A DNA stretch of 64,000 nucleotides from NCBI RefSeq assembly GCF_039595395.1, contig NZ_JBCNLP010000001.1:1860001-1924000 (forward strand), read 5' to 3'. Below, in pieces: positions 24,739 to 33,410 of the stretch (its first letter is position 1; the number at the start of each line of letters is the position of its first letter). The position numbers were made by a program, and so were the translations under genes. The notes beneath the pieces were generated by a model, which was not told the DNA's origin, ran no database searches, and saw nothing but the letters and a program-made list of their open reading frames with translations. The DNA is from Novosphingobium sp. GTDB lineage: Bacteria; Pseudomonadota; Alphaproteobacteria; Sphingomonadales; Sphingomonadaceae.

Positions 24739-25803
24739 TTATTCGGCGCCGAATTTGCGGCGATAGCGCAGCGACCAGCCCAGCGAGGCCGCGATCAGCA
24801 CCGCGCCGATCAGGCCGGTCAGCACATCGGGAATCTCCATCAGCGTACCCGCCAGCATGATGACGCTGAGCGCCAGAATGGCCCAGAAAGCGCCATGCTC
24901 CAAATAGCGATATTCCGAAAGCGCGCCGCGCTCGATCAGTAGCACGGTCAGCGAGCGCACAAAGATCGCGCCGATCGACAGGCCCAGCGCGATCACCACC
25001 ATATTGTTCGACAGCGCAAAGGCCCCGACCACCCCATCAAGGCTGAAGGAGGTATCGAGCACATTGAGATAGAGAAAACTGCCCAGCCCGGCCCGCGCCG
25101 CGACCCCGGCCACCGCCCGCACCGCCGCGCGGCTTTCCAGCCAGTGGCCCAGCCCCTCGACAGCCACGAAGGTGACGATGCCCAGAATGCCCGCGCCCAG
25201 CAGCACGAAGCCATCATGCTCGGGCAAGGCCCGCGCGATCAGCAGCAGCACCGCCAGCACCAGCGCGATGCCGACCGCATGAATGCCGCCAAGGCTGCTT
25301 AGTCGCCGTTCTACCCAGCCCAGCCAGTGAACATCTTTCTCGTCGTCGAGGAAAAAGCCAAGGCCGACCAGCGCCAGAAAGGCGCCGCCAAAACCCGCAA
25401 TGCCGACATGCGCGCCGCTGACGATTCGCTCATAGTCAGCCGGGTGGGTGAGGGAAAGGCGCAGCGCCTCCACCGGCCCCAGCCCGGCGCCGATGCCGAC
25501 GATGGCGAGCGGAAAGGCCACCCGCGCCCCGAACACCGCGATCACCATGCCCCAGGTCAGGAAGCGCTTGCGCCATACCGCGTCCATCTCCCCCAACACC
25601 GAGGCATTGACTACGGCATTGTCAAAGGAGAGCGAGATCTCCAGCACCGCCAGCACGCCGACGATCCACAGCACCTCGAACACGCCTTCGACGCTGTGGC
25701 TTTCCTGCCAGCCATAGGCCGCCCCGCCGATCAGGCAGAGCAGGGTGAAGAGCAAGGCGCCGGTGAAATTGCGGCGCACAAGAGACAGCACGGTTCCGGT
25801 CAC
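24739..25803 (-). CDS. DUF475 family membrane protein (TerC-like)
   Basis: The 354-residue integral-membrane protein has about nine hydrophobic segments. It shows ALEISLSFDNAVVNASVLGEM near residue 50 and VLDTSFSLDGVVGAFALSNN near residue 240. The acidic SFDNA and SFSLDGV motifs in membrane helices are typical of DUF475 / TerC-like proteins, linked to metal export or tellurium resistance. The GTG at 25801-25803 is used because it starts 10 bases after the panB stop. An ATG at 25875 would overlap panB by 62 bases. It appears to form an operon with panB, though the functions are unrelated. Confidence 0.8.
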   Translation of the reverse strand: MTGTVLSLVRRNFTGALLFTLLCLIGGAAYGWQESHSVEGVFEVLWIVGVLAVLEISLSFDNAVVNASVLGEMDAVWRKRFLTWGMVIAVFGARVAFPLAIVGIGAGLGPVEALRLSLTHPADYERIVSGAHVGIAGFGGAFLALVGLGFFLDDEKDVHWLGWVERRLSSLGGIHAVGIALVLAVLLLIARALPEHDGFVLLGAGILGIVTFVAVEGLGHWLESRAAVRAVAGVAARAGLGSFLYLNVLDTSFSLDGVVGAFALSNNMVVIALGLSIGAIFVRSLTVLLIERGALSEYRYLEHGAFWAILALSVIMLAGTLMEIPDVLTGLIGAVLIAASLGWSLRYRRKFGAE

Positions 25804-25813
25804 TTCGGCCGAC

Positions 25814-26683
25814 TCACTTCGGCTGATAGGTCTGCTCGATACCGGGGAAGCTGCGGTCCTTGACCTCTGCCGCATAATCGGCGGCGGCCTGCGAGATCAC
25901 GCTGGCGACATCGGCATAGCGCTTCACGAAACGCGGCACGCGCTCGAACATGCCGACCATATCCTCGGTCACCAGCACCTGCCCGTCACAGCGCGCCGAG
26001 CCACCGATGCCGATCACCGGGCAGGACACGGCTTCGGTCATGGCGATGGCGATGGGCTCCACCACGCCTTCGACCACGATGGAGAAGGCTCCGGCTTCGT
26101 CCAGCGCCCTGGCATCGGCGATGATCTTCTCGGCCTCGGCAGCGTCGCGGCCGCGCGCGCCATAGCCGCCCAACTGGTTCACCGCCTGGGGCGTCAGGCC
26201 GACATGGCCCATCACGGGGATGCCGCGCTGCGTCAGGAAGCGCACGGTTTCGGCCATGGCCTCGCCGCCTTCCAGCTTCACGCCCGCGCAGCCGGTTTCC
26301 TTCAGAATGCGCGCGGAGGTCTGGAAAGCCTGCGCCGGGCTGGCTTCATAGGTGCCGAAGGGCAGATCGACCAGCACGGCGGCATGCCAGCTGCCGCGCA
26401 CCACGGCGGCGCCATGGGCAATCATCATGTCGAGCGTGACCGGCACCGAGGAGGGCAGGCCATAGATCACCTGCCCCAGCGAATCACCCACCAGAAGCAG
26501 GTCGCAATGTTCGTCGAGCAACTGGGCCTGCCGCGCCGTATAGGCGGTGAGCATCACGATCGGCTGATCGGTCGTGCCATTTTTCTTGCGGCGACGGATC
26601 GCCGGAATGGTCAGGCGCTTGACCGGCGCGGGCGTGGGGTTGGCCCGGCTGGTGGCGGTATCGAGCTGAAAGGTCGTGGACAT
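25814..26683 (-). CDS. panB: 3-methyl-2-oxobutanoate hydroxymethyltransferase
   Basis: PanB makes ketopantoate from ketoisovalerate and methylene-THF, the first step to pantothenate and CoA. The 289-residue protein has the expected (beta/alpha)8 motifs: MLTAYTARQAQLLDE, LLVGDSLGQVIYG with the metal-binding Asp, the VKLEGG lysine, GHVGLTPQ, and the catalytic VVEGVVE glutamate. CPVIGIGGS completes the barrel. An N-terminal extension of about 35 residues precedes the first strand, which is longer than in E. coli. It is divergent from the amino-acid permease by 186 bp. Confidence 0.95.
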   Translation of the reverse strand: MSTTFQLDTATSRANPTPAPVKRLTIPAIRRRKKNGTTDQPIVMLTAYTARQAQLLDEHCDLLLVGDSLGQVIYGLPSSVPVTLDMMIAHGAAVVRGSWHAAVLVDLPFGTYEASPAQAFQTSARILKETGCAGVKLEGGEAMAETVRFLTQRGIPVMGHVGLTPQAVNQLGGYGARGRDAAEAEKIIADARALDEAGAFSIVVEGVVEPIAIAMTEAVSCPVIGIGGSARCDGQVLVTEDMVGMFERVPRFVKRYADVASVISQAAADYAAEVKDRSFPGIEQTYQPK

Positions 26684-26869
26684 ATCAGTCTGATAGACCA
26701 GCGTGGCGGCGGGGGAAAGTCAAAGGAGCATCAACCCTGGGGCGGTCAAATTGGCACAAACCCTCGGGGATTCACAGATTTCTGACTGTGCAGTGGACAG
26801 ATGCCCCTTGCGAATGTTGCGCAGGTCGTTAATTTTCTTGCCCAAGAGGCTTCGCCCGAGGGGAACTGC

Positions 26870-28372
26870 ATGTTTGGTCGCATCAAGCCGTTGGATGCCA
26901 TTTTGGCGACGGCTGAAAAAAAATCGCTCCACCGATCGTTGGGAGCATTCCAGTTGACGATGCTGGGCGTGGGTGCGGTCATCGGTACGGGCATTTTCGT
27001 CCTGACGGCGGAAGCGGCGCAAAAGGCCGGCCCCGGCATGATGATCAGCTTCATCATCGCGGGCTTCGTCTGCGCGGTGGCGGCCCTGTGCTATGCCGAA
27101 ATGGCCAGCATGGTGCCGGTGTCGGGCTCGGCCTACACCTATTCCTATGCCGTGATGGGCGAGCTGGTGGCCTGGATGGTCGGCTGGGCGCTGGTGCTGG
27201 AATATGCCATTGCGGCAGGCGCGGTCTCGGTCGGCTGGTCGGGCTATTTTACCGGCATGTTGGGCCATCTGCATGATTATGCGGATTTTCTGCCCAACAT
27301 CGTGATCCCCCATGCGCTGGCTAATGGGCCGACCGCTGGCGGCATTGTCAACCTGCCCGCCATGCTGATCGCCACGGCGACCACCGCCCTGCTGGTGCTT
27401 GGCACCACCGAGAGCGCCACGGTCAACGCCGTTCTGGTGGTGATCAAGATCACCGCGCTGACGGTGTTCTGCCTGCTGGCGCTGCCGGTGATCAAGGGCG
27501 CGAATTTCACCCCCTTCATGCCCACCGGTTTTGGCGGCGTGTCGGCGGCGGCGGCCTCGATCTTTTTCGCTTATGTCGGCTTCGACGCTGTGTCGACGGC
27601 CGCTGAAGAGACGGTGAACCCCCAGCGCAACATGCCGATCGGCCTGATCGGCAGCCTTGCCATCTGCACCCTGTTCTACATTCTGGTCGCCGCCGGCGTG
27701 ATCGGCAGCGTGGGCGCCCAGCCTATGCTCGACTCGATGGGGCATGCCCTGCCGACCGGTTCGACCGCACTGACTGACGCCTGCGGCAAGATCAACGGCC
27801 AGGCTGTGGTCTGCTCGAAGGAGGCTCTGGCCTGGACGCTGCGCCAGATCGGCTTTCCCAAGATCGGCAATTTCGTGGGCCTGGCGGCCATCATGGCGCT
27901 GCCCTCGGTGATTCTGATGATGATCTACGGCCAGACGCGCATCGCCTTCGTGATGAGCCGCGACGGTCTGCTGCCCGCCAAGCTGAGCAACGTCCACCCC
28001 AAGTTCAAGACGCCGCATGTGGTGACCATCGCCACCGGCATCTTCGTGACGGTGTTCGCGGCCTTCTTCCCGGTGGGTCTGCTGGCCGATGTGTCGAACT
28101 CGGGCACGCTGTTCGCCTTCGCCATGGTGACGATTGCCGTGCCGGTGCTGCGCCGTACCGATCCCGATCGTCCGCGTCCTTTCCGCACGCCGGCGGTGAA
28201 CGTTGTCGCTGCGATCTCGCTGATCGGCTGCATCTATCTGTTCTTCAGCCTGTCGTTCTACACGCTGCTGCTGTTCTTCAGCTGGGCCGCATTCGGTCTG
28301 GTGATCTATTTTGCCTATGGCAAGAAGCACAGCCATGTCGGCCTTGGTACGGAGCCGGGTGAGGAAGCCTGA
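26870..28372 (+). CDS. APC family cationic amino-acid permease
   Basis: The protein is a 500-residue inner-membrane transporter with about 12-13 hydrophobic segments. The first helix carries the substrate-binding unwound motif LGVGAVIGTGIFVLTAEAA. YAEMASMVPVSGSAYTYSY and SIFFAYVGFDAVSTAAEE are also APC hallmarks, with FIGLAA-like and FVTVFAAFFP later. Members close to this type are annotated as cationic amino-acid or general amino-acid carriers; the substrate is unproven. ATG 26870 follows GAGGGGAA and is preferred to 26801. A strong bidirectional terminator separates it from phoB. Confidence 0.88.
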   Translation: MFGRIKPLDAILATAEKKSLHRSLGAFQLTMLGVGAVIGTGIFVLTAEAAQKAGPGMMISFIIAGFVCAVAALCYAEMASMVPVSGSAYTYSYAVMGELVAWMVGWALVLEYAIAAGAVSVGWSGYFTGMLGHLHDYADFLPNIVIPHALANGPTAGGIVNLPAMLIATATTALLVLGTTESATVNAVLVVIKITALTVFCLLALPVIKGANFTPFMPTGFGGVSAAAASIFFAYVGFDAVSTAAEETVNPQRNMPIGLIGSLAICTLFYILVAAGVIGSVGAQPMLDSMGHALPTGSTALTDACGKINGQAVVCSKEALAWTLRQIGFPKIGNFVGLAAIMALPSVILMMIYGQTRIAFVMSRDGLLPAKLSNVHPKFKTPHVVTIATGIFVTVFAAFFPVGLLADVSNSGTLFAFAMVTIAVPVLRRTDPDRPRPFRTPAVNVVAAISLIGCIYLFFSLSFYTLLLFFSWAAFGLVIYFAYGKKHSHVGLGTEPGEEA

Positions 28373-28406
28373 TCTTCGGGCTGATCCGCCGCATCAATGC
28401 CAAAAG

Positions 28407-28440
28407 AAAGGCCGGGGTGTTCGCCCCGGCCTTTTTGTTT
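28407..28440. terminator. Bidirectional terminator between the permease gene and phoB
   Basis: An 11-bp perfect stem AAAGGCCGGGG/CCCCGGCCTTT with loop TGTTCG is followed by TTTTTGTTTT on the plus strand. On the minus strand it is followed by TTTCTTTTGG. It ends both converging transcripts. Confidence 0.85.
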
Positions 28441-28458
28441 TCAGCATTACGTAGGATG

Positions 28459-29148
28459 TTACACCGCTTCGAGTGCGTATCCTGCCGAGCGGACCGTGCG
28501 CACCGGATCGGGTGCGCCTTCCTGCTCGATACCCTTGCGCAACCGGCGGATATGGACGTCCACCGTGCGCAGCTCGATATCGCTGTCCGTGCCCCACACC
28601 GCATCGAGCAACTGCCCGCGCGAGAAGACGCGGCCCGGATGCTCCATGAAGAATTTGAGCAGGCGGAACTCCGTCGGCCCCAGCGAGATGATCTGGCTGC
28701 GGCGCGTGACCCGGTGGGCCGTGGCGTCCAGCGTCAGATCGCCCACCGTCACCATCTCGCCGGCAAGGGCGGGGCGGATGCGGCGCATGATCGCGGCGAC
28801 GCGGGCGATCAGCTCGCGCGGGGAGAAGGGCTTGGTGAGATAATCGTCAGCCCCGGTTTCCAGTCCGCGGATCATGTCGTCTTCCGCGCCGCGCGCGGTC
28901 AGCATGATGATCGGCACATGGGCCGTGGCCTTGTCGCGGCGCAGGCGACGGCAGACCTCGATCCCGCTGGTGCCCTCGATCATCCAGTCGAGGATGACGA
29001 GGTCGGGAATTTCCTCGGCGGCCAGCAGCAGGGCTTCGTCGCCATCGGGCGTGACCGAAACGCCATAGCCTTCCGCGCGGAAGCGGAATTCGAGCAGTTC
29101 GGCAAGCGCTGGATCATCCTCGACCAGCAGCAGACGGGGCGGATTCAT
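28459..29148 (-). CDS. phoB: Phosphate regulon response regulator PhoB
   Basis: The 229-residue OmpR-family regulator is phosphorylated by PhoR under phosphate limitation and binds Pho boxes. The receiver domain (1-120) has LLLVEDDPAL, the acceptor Asp54 in VILDWMIEG, and KPFSPREL. The winged-helix C-terminal domain includes LLKFFMEHPGRVFSR and VDVHIRRLRKGI. ATG 29146-29148 has GGAGGG about nine bases upstream and is preferred to longer readings. It is downstream of phoU with an 83-bp gap that contains a palindromic repeat. Confidence 0.93.
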   Translation of the reverse strand: MNPPRLLLVEDDPALAELLEFRFRAEGYGVSVTPDGDEALLLAAEEIPDLVILDWMIEGTSGIEVCRRLRRDKATAHVPIIMLTARGAEDDMIRGLETGADDYLTKPFSPRELIARVAAIMRRIRPALAGEMVTVGDLTLDATAHRVTRRSQIISLGPTEFRLLKFFMEHPGRVFSRGQLLDAVWGTDSDIELRTVDVHIRRLRKGIEQEGAPDPVRTVRSAGYALEAV

Positions 29149-29171
29149 CAGATTATCCCTCCATCTTGGGA

Positions 29172-29215
29172 GCATCGTGCGAAAACGTGAGAACCGGTTT
29201 TCGCAAGAACGATGC
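29172..29215. repeat. Dispersed palindromic repeat, GCATCGT family, copy 2
   Basis: The element sits between phoU and phoB and runs GCATCGTGCGAAAACGTGAG, then AACCGG, then TTTTCGC and ACGATGC. It matches copy 1 at 3391. Within the phoU-phoB transcript it would fold into a hairpin, which could lower phoB relative to phoU or stabilise an RNA end. Confidence 0.7.
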
Positions 29216-29231
29216 GGCAATAAAAACTGTC

Positions 29232-29912
29232 TTAATTTTCAGGTCGTTCGCCGCGATCGCCCAGATAGTCGGCGGTGGCGGCGAAATAGACCTGTTCGGC
29301 AAGATTGGTGGCGTGGTCGCCGATGCGTTCCAGATTGCGGGCCACGAACAGCAGATGCGCCGCCGTGCCCACGCTTTCGGGCTTTTCAACCATATGGCTG
29401 ACCAGATTGCGGAAAATGCTGTCGTAAAAGGCGTCGACCTTGGCGTCGCGCTCGACGATCTCGGTGGCCAGGTTGGGATCGCGCGCGGCATAGGCCGTCA
29501 GCACGTCATGAACCATTTCGCCCGCGATCTCGGCCATGGCGGGGATCAGCGGGAAGGGGCCGAAGCGGTCGCGGTCGGTGATGCGGCTGGTGCGCCGCGC
29601 GATGTTCTTGGCATAGTCGCCGATGCGTTCCAGAATGCCCGCGATCTTCAGCGCGGCAATCACCTCGCGCAGGTCGTCGGCCATGGGCGCGCGCAGGGCG
29701 ATCACGCGGACCGCCAGCTTGTCGACCTGGGCTTCGAGGGCATCGATCTTCTTGTCGCGGGCGATCACGGCGTCGGCCAGCGTGGTGGAGCCCTTGACCA
29801 GCGCGGTCATCGCCTCGCTGATCGCCACTTCGGCCAAACCGCCCATTTCCGCAATCAGACCGCGCAGACGGGTAATGTCTTCATCAAACGCCTTGACCGT
29901 ATGCTCAACCAC
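29232..29912 (-). CDS. phoU: Phosphate signalling protein PhoU
   Basis: PhoU links the Pst transporter to PhoR and represses the Pho regulon when phosphate is plentiful. The 226-residue all-helical protein has two three-helix bundles. The metal motifs GILERIGDYAKNIARR near residue 90 and ARNLERIGDHATNLAEQ near 190 are both ExxD-type. It lies between phoR and phoB on the minus strand. The Pst genes usually found beside it are absent. Putative Pho boxes precede it (29965-30047). Start ATG 29912 was chosen as the first codon of the conserved MVEHTVKAFDED start. Confidence 0.93.
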   Translation of the reverse strand: MVEHTVKAFDEDITRLRGLIAEMGGLAEVAISEAMTALVKGSTTLADAVIARDKKIDALEAQVDKLAVRVIALRAPMADDLREVIAALKIAGILERIGDYAKNIARRTSRITDRDRFGPFPLIPAMAEIAGEMVHDVLTAYAARDPNLATEIVERDAKVDAFYDSIFRNLVSHMVEKPESVGTAAHLLFVARNLERIGDHATNLAEQVYFAATADYLGDRGERPEN

Positions 29913-29964
29913 CGTGCAACCTCACTCTGACCAAAACGACGGCCTTAAACCGTGCGTCCAGCTA

Positions 29965-29983
29965 TGTCACAAAAAAGTAACAA
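29965..29983 (-). promoter_or_regulatory. Putative Pho box, proximal
   Basis: On the plus strand GTCACAA-AAAA-GTAACAA forms a direct repeat with an 11-bp period, the spacing of PhoB half-sites. It lies 53 bp upstream of the phoU start. The second half-site is weaker (GTAA instead of GTCA). Confidence 0.4.
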
Positions 29984-30028
29984 AGCCTGCGCGGCCCCGC
30001 TTCGATGGTTGCATCCGTGCCGAAAAAT

Positions 30029-30047
30029 GATGACAGTGTTGTGACGT
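30029..30047 (-). promoter_or_regulatory. Putative Pho box, distal
   Basis: Read on the phoU strand, CGTCACAACACTGTCAT contains GTCA twice at exactly 11-bp spacing, matching CTGTCAT half-sites. It is about 117 bp before phoU and 26 bp beyond the end of phoR. It suggests a phosphate-controlled phoU-phoB promoter independent of phoR. Confidence 0.5.
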
Positions 30048-30072
30048 TTTGTAATTTTTCGTCTTGTACGTG

Positions 30073-31308
30073 TCAGTCCGAAGCGAGCGGGAGGCGAACG
30101 CTGACGGTCGTGCCCACCCCCAGCTTGCTGGCGATATCGAGCCGCCCGCGATGGCGCTCGACGATATGCTTGCAGATCGCCAGCCCCAGCCCGGTGCCGC
30201 CCGCCGCGCGGCTGCGGCCCGGATCGGTGCGATAGAAACGGCGGGTGAGGTGGGGGAGGTGCTCGGGCGCGATTCCCGCGCCGCTGTCGGTGACGCTCAG
30301 TTCGGTCATGTTGCGCGGAGCGGGCTTCAGCGCGACGCGCACCGGGGTTTCGCCATCGCCATATTTCAACGCATTGTCGATGAAGTTGCGCAGCAATTGC
30401 TCAAGCTGTTTGACATCGCCGCGCACGGTCGGCGGCGCGGTGCCTTCCGGCAGCTCGCTCTGCTTGTCGAACTGCACGCGGATTGCCCCCCCCGGTGTGG
30501 GGCCAAATTCACTGACCACGCGCTGGGCCAGTTGCGGCAGCTCGATAAGCGTCGCGGGCAGATCGTGCTTTTCAGCCTCCAGTTGCGAGAGCGACATCAG
30601 GTCGGTCAGCAGCGTCTGCATGCGCCGCGCCTCGCGCAGCACGGTGCCCAGGAAGCGCTGGGTCAGCGCGCCATCGACCTTGTCGCCCGCATCGCTCAGC
30701 GTCTCGACATAGCCGATGATCGAGGAGAGCGGGGTGCGCAGCTCATGCCCGGCATTGGCGACGAAATCGGTATGGGCGCGGCTGACATCGGCCTCGGCGG
30801 TCCGGTCGCGCATCTCGATCACGCGATAACTGCCATCGATGCCGTGGCGCGTGAGATGCCACACGCTGTCGCTGACGGTGAGGGCAGGCACGGTCACCGT
30901 CGCGCCATCGGGCTGATCGAGCAGGCGAATGGCGTCGGGATGGCGCAGGGCGATGCGCGTGTCCTGCCCCACCAGATGCTTGCCCAGCACGGCGCGCGCG
31001 GCGGCATTGGCGGCGCGGATGCGGGTCTCGTCGGTGAGGATCATCGGGATGCTCAGCGATTCGACGGTCGCCTCCATCGCATTGCGGGCGATGGCGTCCA
31101 GATCGGGGCGTTCGGAGAGCGGCGGACGGATCGGCTCGGGGTCTTCGGCGGGCGGGCGGCCGAGCCACAGGGTGAACAGCCAGATCGCCGTGACCACCAG
31201 CACCAGCACCAGCGAGACGCTGGCCACGACCATCGCCAGCATGGTCACCAGGGCCAGCACCATGCCCGTCCAGGGGATCTGCCGCTGTCCGCTCATCTGT
31301 CCGCTCAT
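30073..31308 (-). CDS. phoR: Phosphate regulon sensor kinase PhoR
   Basis: The 411-residue membrane kinase senses the phosphate state together with PhoU and phosphorylates PhoB. Two hydrophobic helices (residues about 15-48) form a hairpin anchor without a periplasmic domain, as usual. A PAS-like part (about 75-170) precedes the HisKA motif VANAGHELRTPLSSIIGY with His188. The ATPase has NFIDNALKYG, DSGAGIAPEHL and GTGLGLAI. It lies upstream of phoU on the same strand, 160 bp away, with Pho boxes in between. Start choice between the two near ATGs is ambiguous by four codons. Confidence 0.9.
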   Translation of the reverse strand: MSGQMSGQRQIPWTGMVLALVTMLAMVVASVSLVLVLVVTAIWLFTLWLGRPPAEDPEPIRPPLSERPDLDAIARNAMEATVESLSIPMILTDETRIRAANAAARAVLGKHLVGQDTRIALRHPDAIRLLDQPDGATVTVPALTVSDSVWHLTRHGIDGSYRVIEMRDRTAEADVSRAHTDFVANAGHELRTPLSSIIGYVETLSDAGDKVDGALTQRFLGTVLREARRMQTLLTDLMSLSQLEAEKHDLPATLIELPQLAQRVVSEFGPTPGGAIRVQFDKQSELPEGTAPPTVRGDVKQLEQLLRNFIDNALKYGDGETPVRVALKPAPRNMTELSVTDSGAGIAPEHLPHLTRRFYRTDPGRSRAAGGTGLGLAICKHIVERHRGRLDIASKLGVGTTVSVRLPLASD

Positions 31309-31445
31309 GCGCCGGGGGGCCTTCCAATGTTGCGCAGTCGGCCCCGATGGCCATGATCGCGAAAGGGCGTCATGTATTCTGTGTGTGACACGGCCATGTC
31401 AATCTCTGCCCCGACCGCGATTGGGGAGGAATCAGGCCCGCAAAA

Positions 31446-32537
31446 TCAGGGCCTGAAAAGATGCTGGCTGCCGAGCGCGGACACTTGCGGGCAACCCAGT
31501 TGCGCCATGGCCAGCTCCAGCTCGGCGCGCAGGATGTGCAGCATATGGGCGACGCCCGTAAAGCCGCCGACCGCCAGCGCATGCATCTGCGGCCGGCCCA
31601 CCAGCACCGCCTGAGCCCCCAGCGCCAGCGCCTTGGCGATATCCGTGCCCGAGCGCAGCCCGCCATCGACCAGCAGCGGCAAATCGGGCCCGACAGCATC
31701 GCGCACCGGCGCGATCAGCTCCAACGCCGAGGGCATGCCGGGCAGCACCCGCCCGCCGTGATGCGAGATCACCACGGCATCGGCGCCTGTGTCGGCAGCG
31801 CGGCGCGCATCCTCGGGCGCGGCGAGGCCTTTGACCAGCAGGGGCAAGGTGGTTTGTGCGCGTAGCCACGCCAGATCCTCCCAGCGGGGGGCATGCTCGG
31901 TGAGCGGCGTGCCGAAGAGGATCGCGTCATGCGCGGTGATCTGCTGCTGCGTGGGAAAGCCGCGCAGGTTGGCCGCCTCGACGCCGGGAGGCAGGGGGAA
32001 GCCCGCGCGTTTGACCGCCGCATCGACGGTGAAAGCGATGGCCTGATAGCCCGCATCCTCGGCGCGGCGGACCAGTGTCAGCGTGGCCTCCCGGTCAGGC
32101 TGGGCGTAAAGCTGGAACCAGTGCGGCAGGGCGGGTTTGGCCAATTGTCGCGCGGCATCCTGCGCGGCATGGGCCACCTCTTCCAACGTGATGCTCGACA
32201 GCATGCTGAGCACCATCGCGATGCCCATGGCGGTGGCGGCGCGCACCGTGGCCAGTTCGCCTTCGGGATGGGCCAATTGCTGATAGGCGACCGGCGCCAG
32301 CAGGATCGGCGTGGCGTGATGCTGGCCGAACAGCTCGATCGCGGTCGAGCCGCCGCGCAGATCGGTGAGGCGGCGGGGCAGCAGCTTCAGGCGGTCGAGC
32401 GCGATGCGGTCGTTGTCGGGCGCGCCGTGAAAGCCGCTGCCCTCCTGAATATGGCCCCAGATGGCGGGCGGCAGGCGGTTGGCGGCATGCCTTTCGTAAT
32501 CGGCGAGAGTATGGATATCCTCGGGCAGGGCGTTCAT
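31446..32537 (-). CDS. FMN-dependent alpha-hydroxy-acid oxidase family protein (LldD-like)
   Basis: The family oxidises 2-hydroxy acids such as lactate or glycolate with FMN. The 363-residue protein has PILLAPVAYQQLAHPEGE (FMN site), HWFQLYAQPDRE near residue 145, and the catalytic segment ISHHGGR with His260. GGLRSGTDIAKALALGAQAV completes the phosphate-binding barrel end. The usual NHGGR is HHGGR here. The start codon overlaps the piuC stop, so it is coupled to an iron-uptake cluster. It could act on a hydroxy-acid part of a siderophore or on lactate; the sequence does not decide. Confidence 0.85.
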   Translation of the reverse strand: MNALPEDIHTLADYERHAANRLPPAIWGHIQEGSGFHGAPDNDRIALDRLKLLPRRLTDLRGGSTAIELFGQHHATPILLAPVAYQQLAHPEGELATVRAATAMGIAMVLSMLSSITLEEVAHAAQDAARQLAKPALPHWFQLYAQPDREATLTLVRRAEDAGYQAIAFTVDAAVKRAGFPLPPGVEAANLRGFPTQQQITAHDAILFGTPLTEHAPRWEDLAWLRAQTTLPLLVKGLAAPEDARRAADTGADAVVISHHGGRVLPGMPSALELIAPVRDAVGPDLPLLVDGGLRSGTDIAKALALGAQAVLVGRPQMHALAVGGFTGVAHMLHILRAELELAMAQLGCPQVSALGSQHLFRP

Positions 32538-33214
32538 GTCAGCGACCATTCGCGCAGCAAATTGTGATAGACATTGGTCAGGTTGTCGACGCTCTCATGA
32601 TCGGGATGATCGGCGGACAGGGCCTGGATCGACTGGTCGAGATCGTAGAGCAGCCGCCGCCGATGGTCCTGTGGCACCAGGCTCTGCACCCAGAGGAAGG
32701 AGGCGAGGCGGGCACCGCGCGTTACTGGCGTCACGCGGTGCAGGCTGGTGCCGGGGTAAAGCACGGCATCGCCTGCGGGCAGCTTCACCTCCTGCTGGCC
32801 GAAGGTGTCCTGAATGATGAGTTCGCCGCCGTCATACTCCTCGGGATCGCTCAGGAAGACGGTCATCGAGCAATCGGTGCGCACGCTTTGCGCCGTGCCG
32901 GGGATCGGGAAGATGGCATTGTCGACATGGTTGCCATACTCGCCTTCGCCCTCATAGCGGTTGAAGCGGGGCGGCACCATGCGCAGGGGCAGGGCAGCGG
33001 AGAGGAAGGCGGGGCTCTGCATCAGACGGCCCGCGATCAGGGCGCCCAGTTGCTGGGCGGCAGGGCTGTCGATGGGCAGTTGCTGGTTGCGTTTCACCCC
33101 CTGGGCGCGATGGCCGGCGGTGCTGCGGCCATCCTGCCATTGGGCATCCTCCAGCAGGGCGCGGGCCTGTTGCAGGTCGTCGGCGCTCAGCAGGGAGGGG
33201 ATGTGCAGCAGCAT
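32534..33214 (-). CDS. piuC: Fe(II)/2-oxoglutarate-dependent PKHD-type hydroxylase PiuC
   Basis: The enzyme is a 226-residue cytoplasmic dioxygenase of the PiuC/YbiX family. The iron triad is visible: HVD (His96, Asp98), then His159 in SLHRVTPV, and 2-oxoglutarate-binding Arg169 in TRGARLASF. FNRYEGEGEYGNHVDNA is the family signature. PiuC genes commonly follow TonB-dependent siderophore receptors, as here, and are iron-regulated. The exact substrate is not known, though a role in iron release from siderophores has been proposed. It overlaps the downstream oxidase by four bases. Confidence 0.93.
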   Translation of the reverse strand: MLLHIPSLLSADDLQQARALLEDAQWQDGRSTAGHRAQGVKRNQQLPIDSPAAQQLGALIAGRLMQSPAFLSAALPLRMVPPRFNRYEGEGEYGNHVDNAIFPIPGTAQSVRTDCSMTVFLSDPEEYDGGELIIQDTFGQQEVKLPAGDAVLYPGTSLHRVTPVTRGARLASFLWVQSLVPQDHRRRLLYDLDQSIQALSADHPDHESVDNLTNVYHNLLREWSLT

Positions 33215-33335
33215 TGGGCGTTCTTTCGCAGAGGTGATGGCGGCTCTTTAAGCCCATGATGGCGGACATAAAATGCGCTAACGCAAATCAGAAACGTCTT
33301 GTGCGGTTTCGCTCGCCATAAGGCAAGAACGCGAA

Positions 33336-33378
33336 GAGGGCCGGGCGCGGAGAGGGGCTTTCTCCACACCCGGCCCTC
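33336..33378 (-). terminator. Hairpin between the TonB receptor gene and piuC
   Basis: Perfect 10-bp arms GAGGGCCGGG and CCCGGCCCTC enclose a smaller GGAGA/TCTCC hairpin. There is no strong T run on the minus strand. It may partly terminate the receptor transcript and set the ratio to piuC. Confidence 0.5.
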
Positions 33379-33410
33379 AAGGCTTTGAGGTCAGCCCGAA
33401 GGCGGCCCCT

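Noticed and set aside
31372..31400. TTGACA with a possible -10 upstream of phoR
   Set aside because: The -35 is perfect on the minus strand, but no acceptable -10 is found at 16-18 bp.
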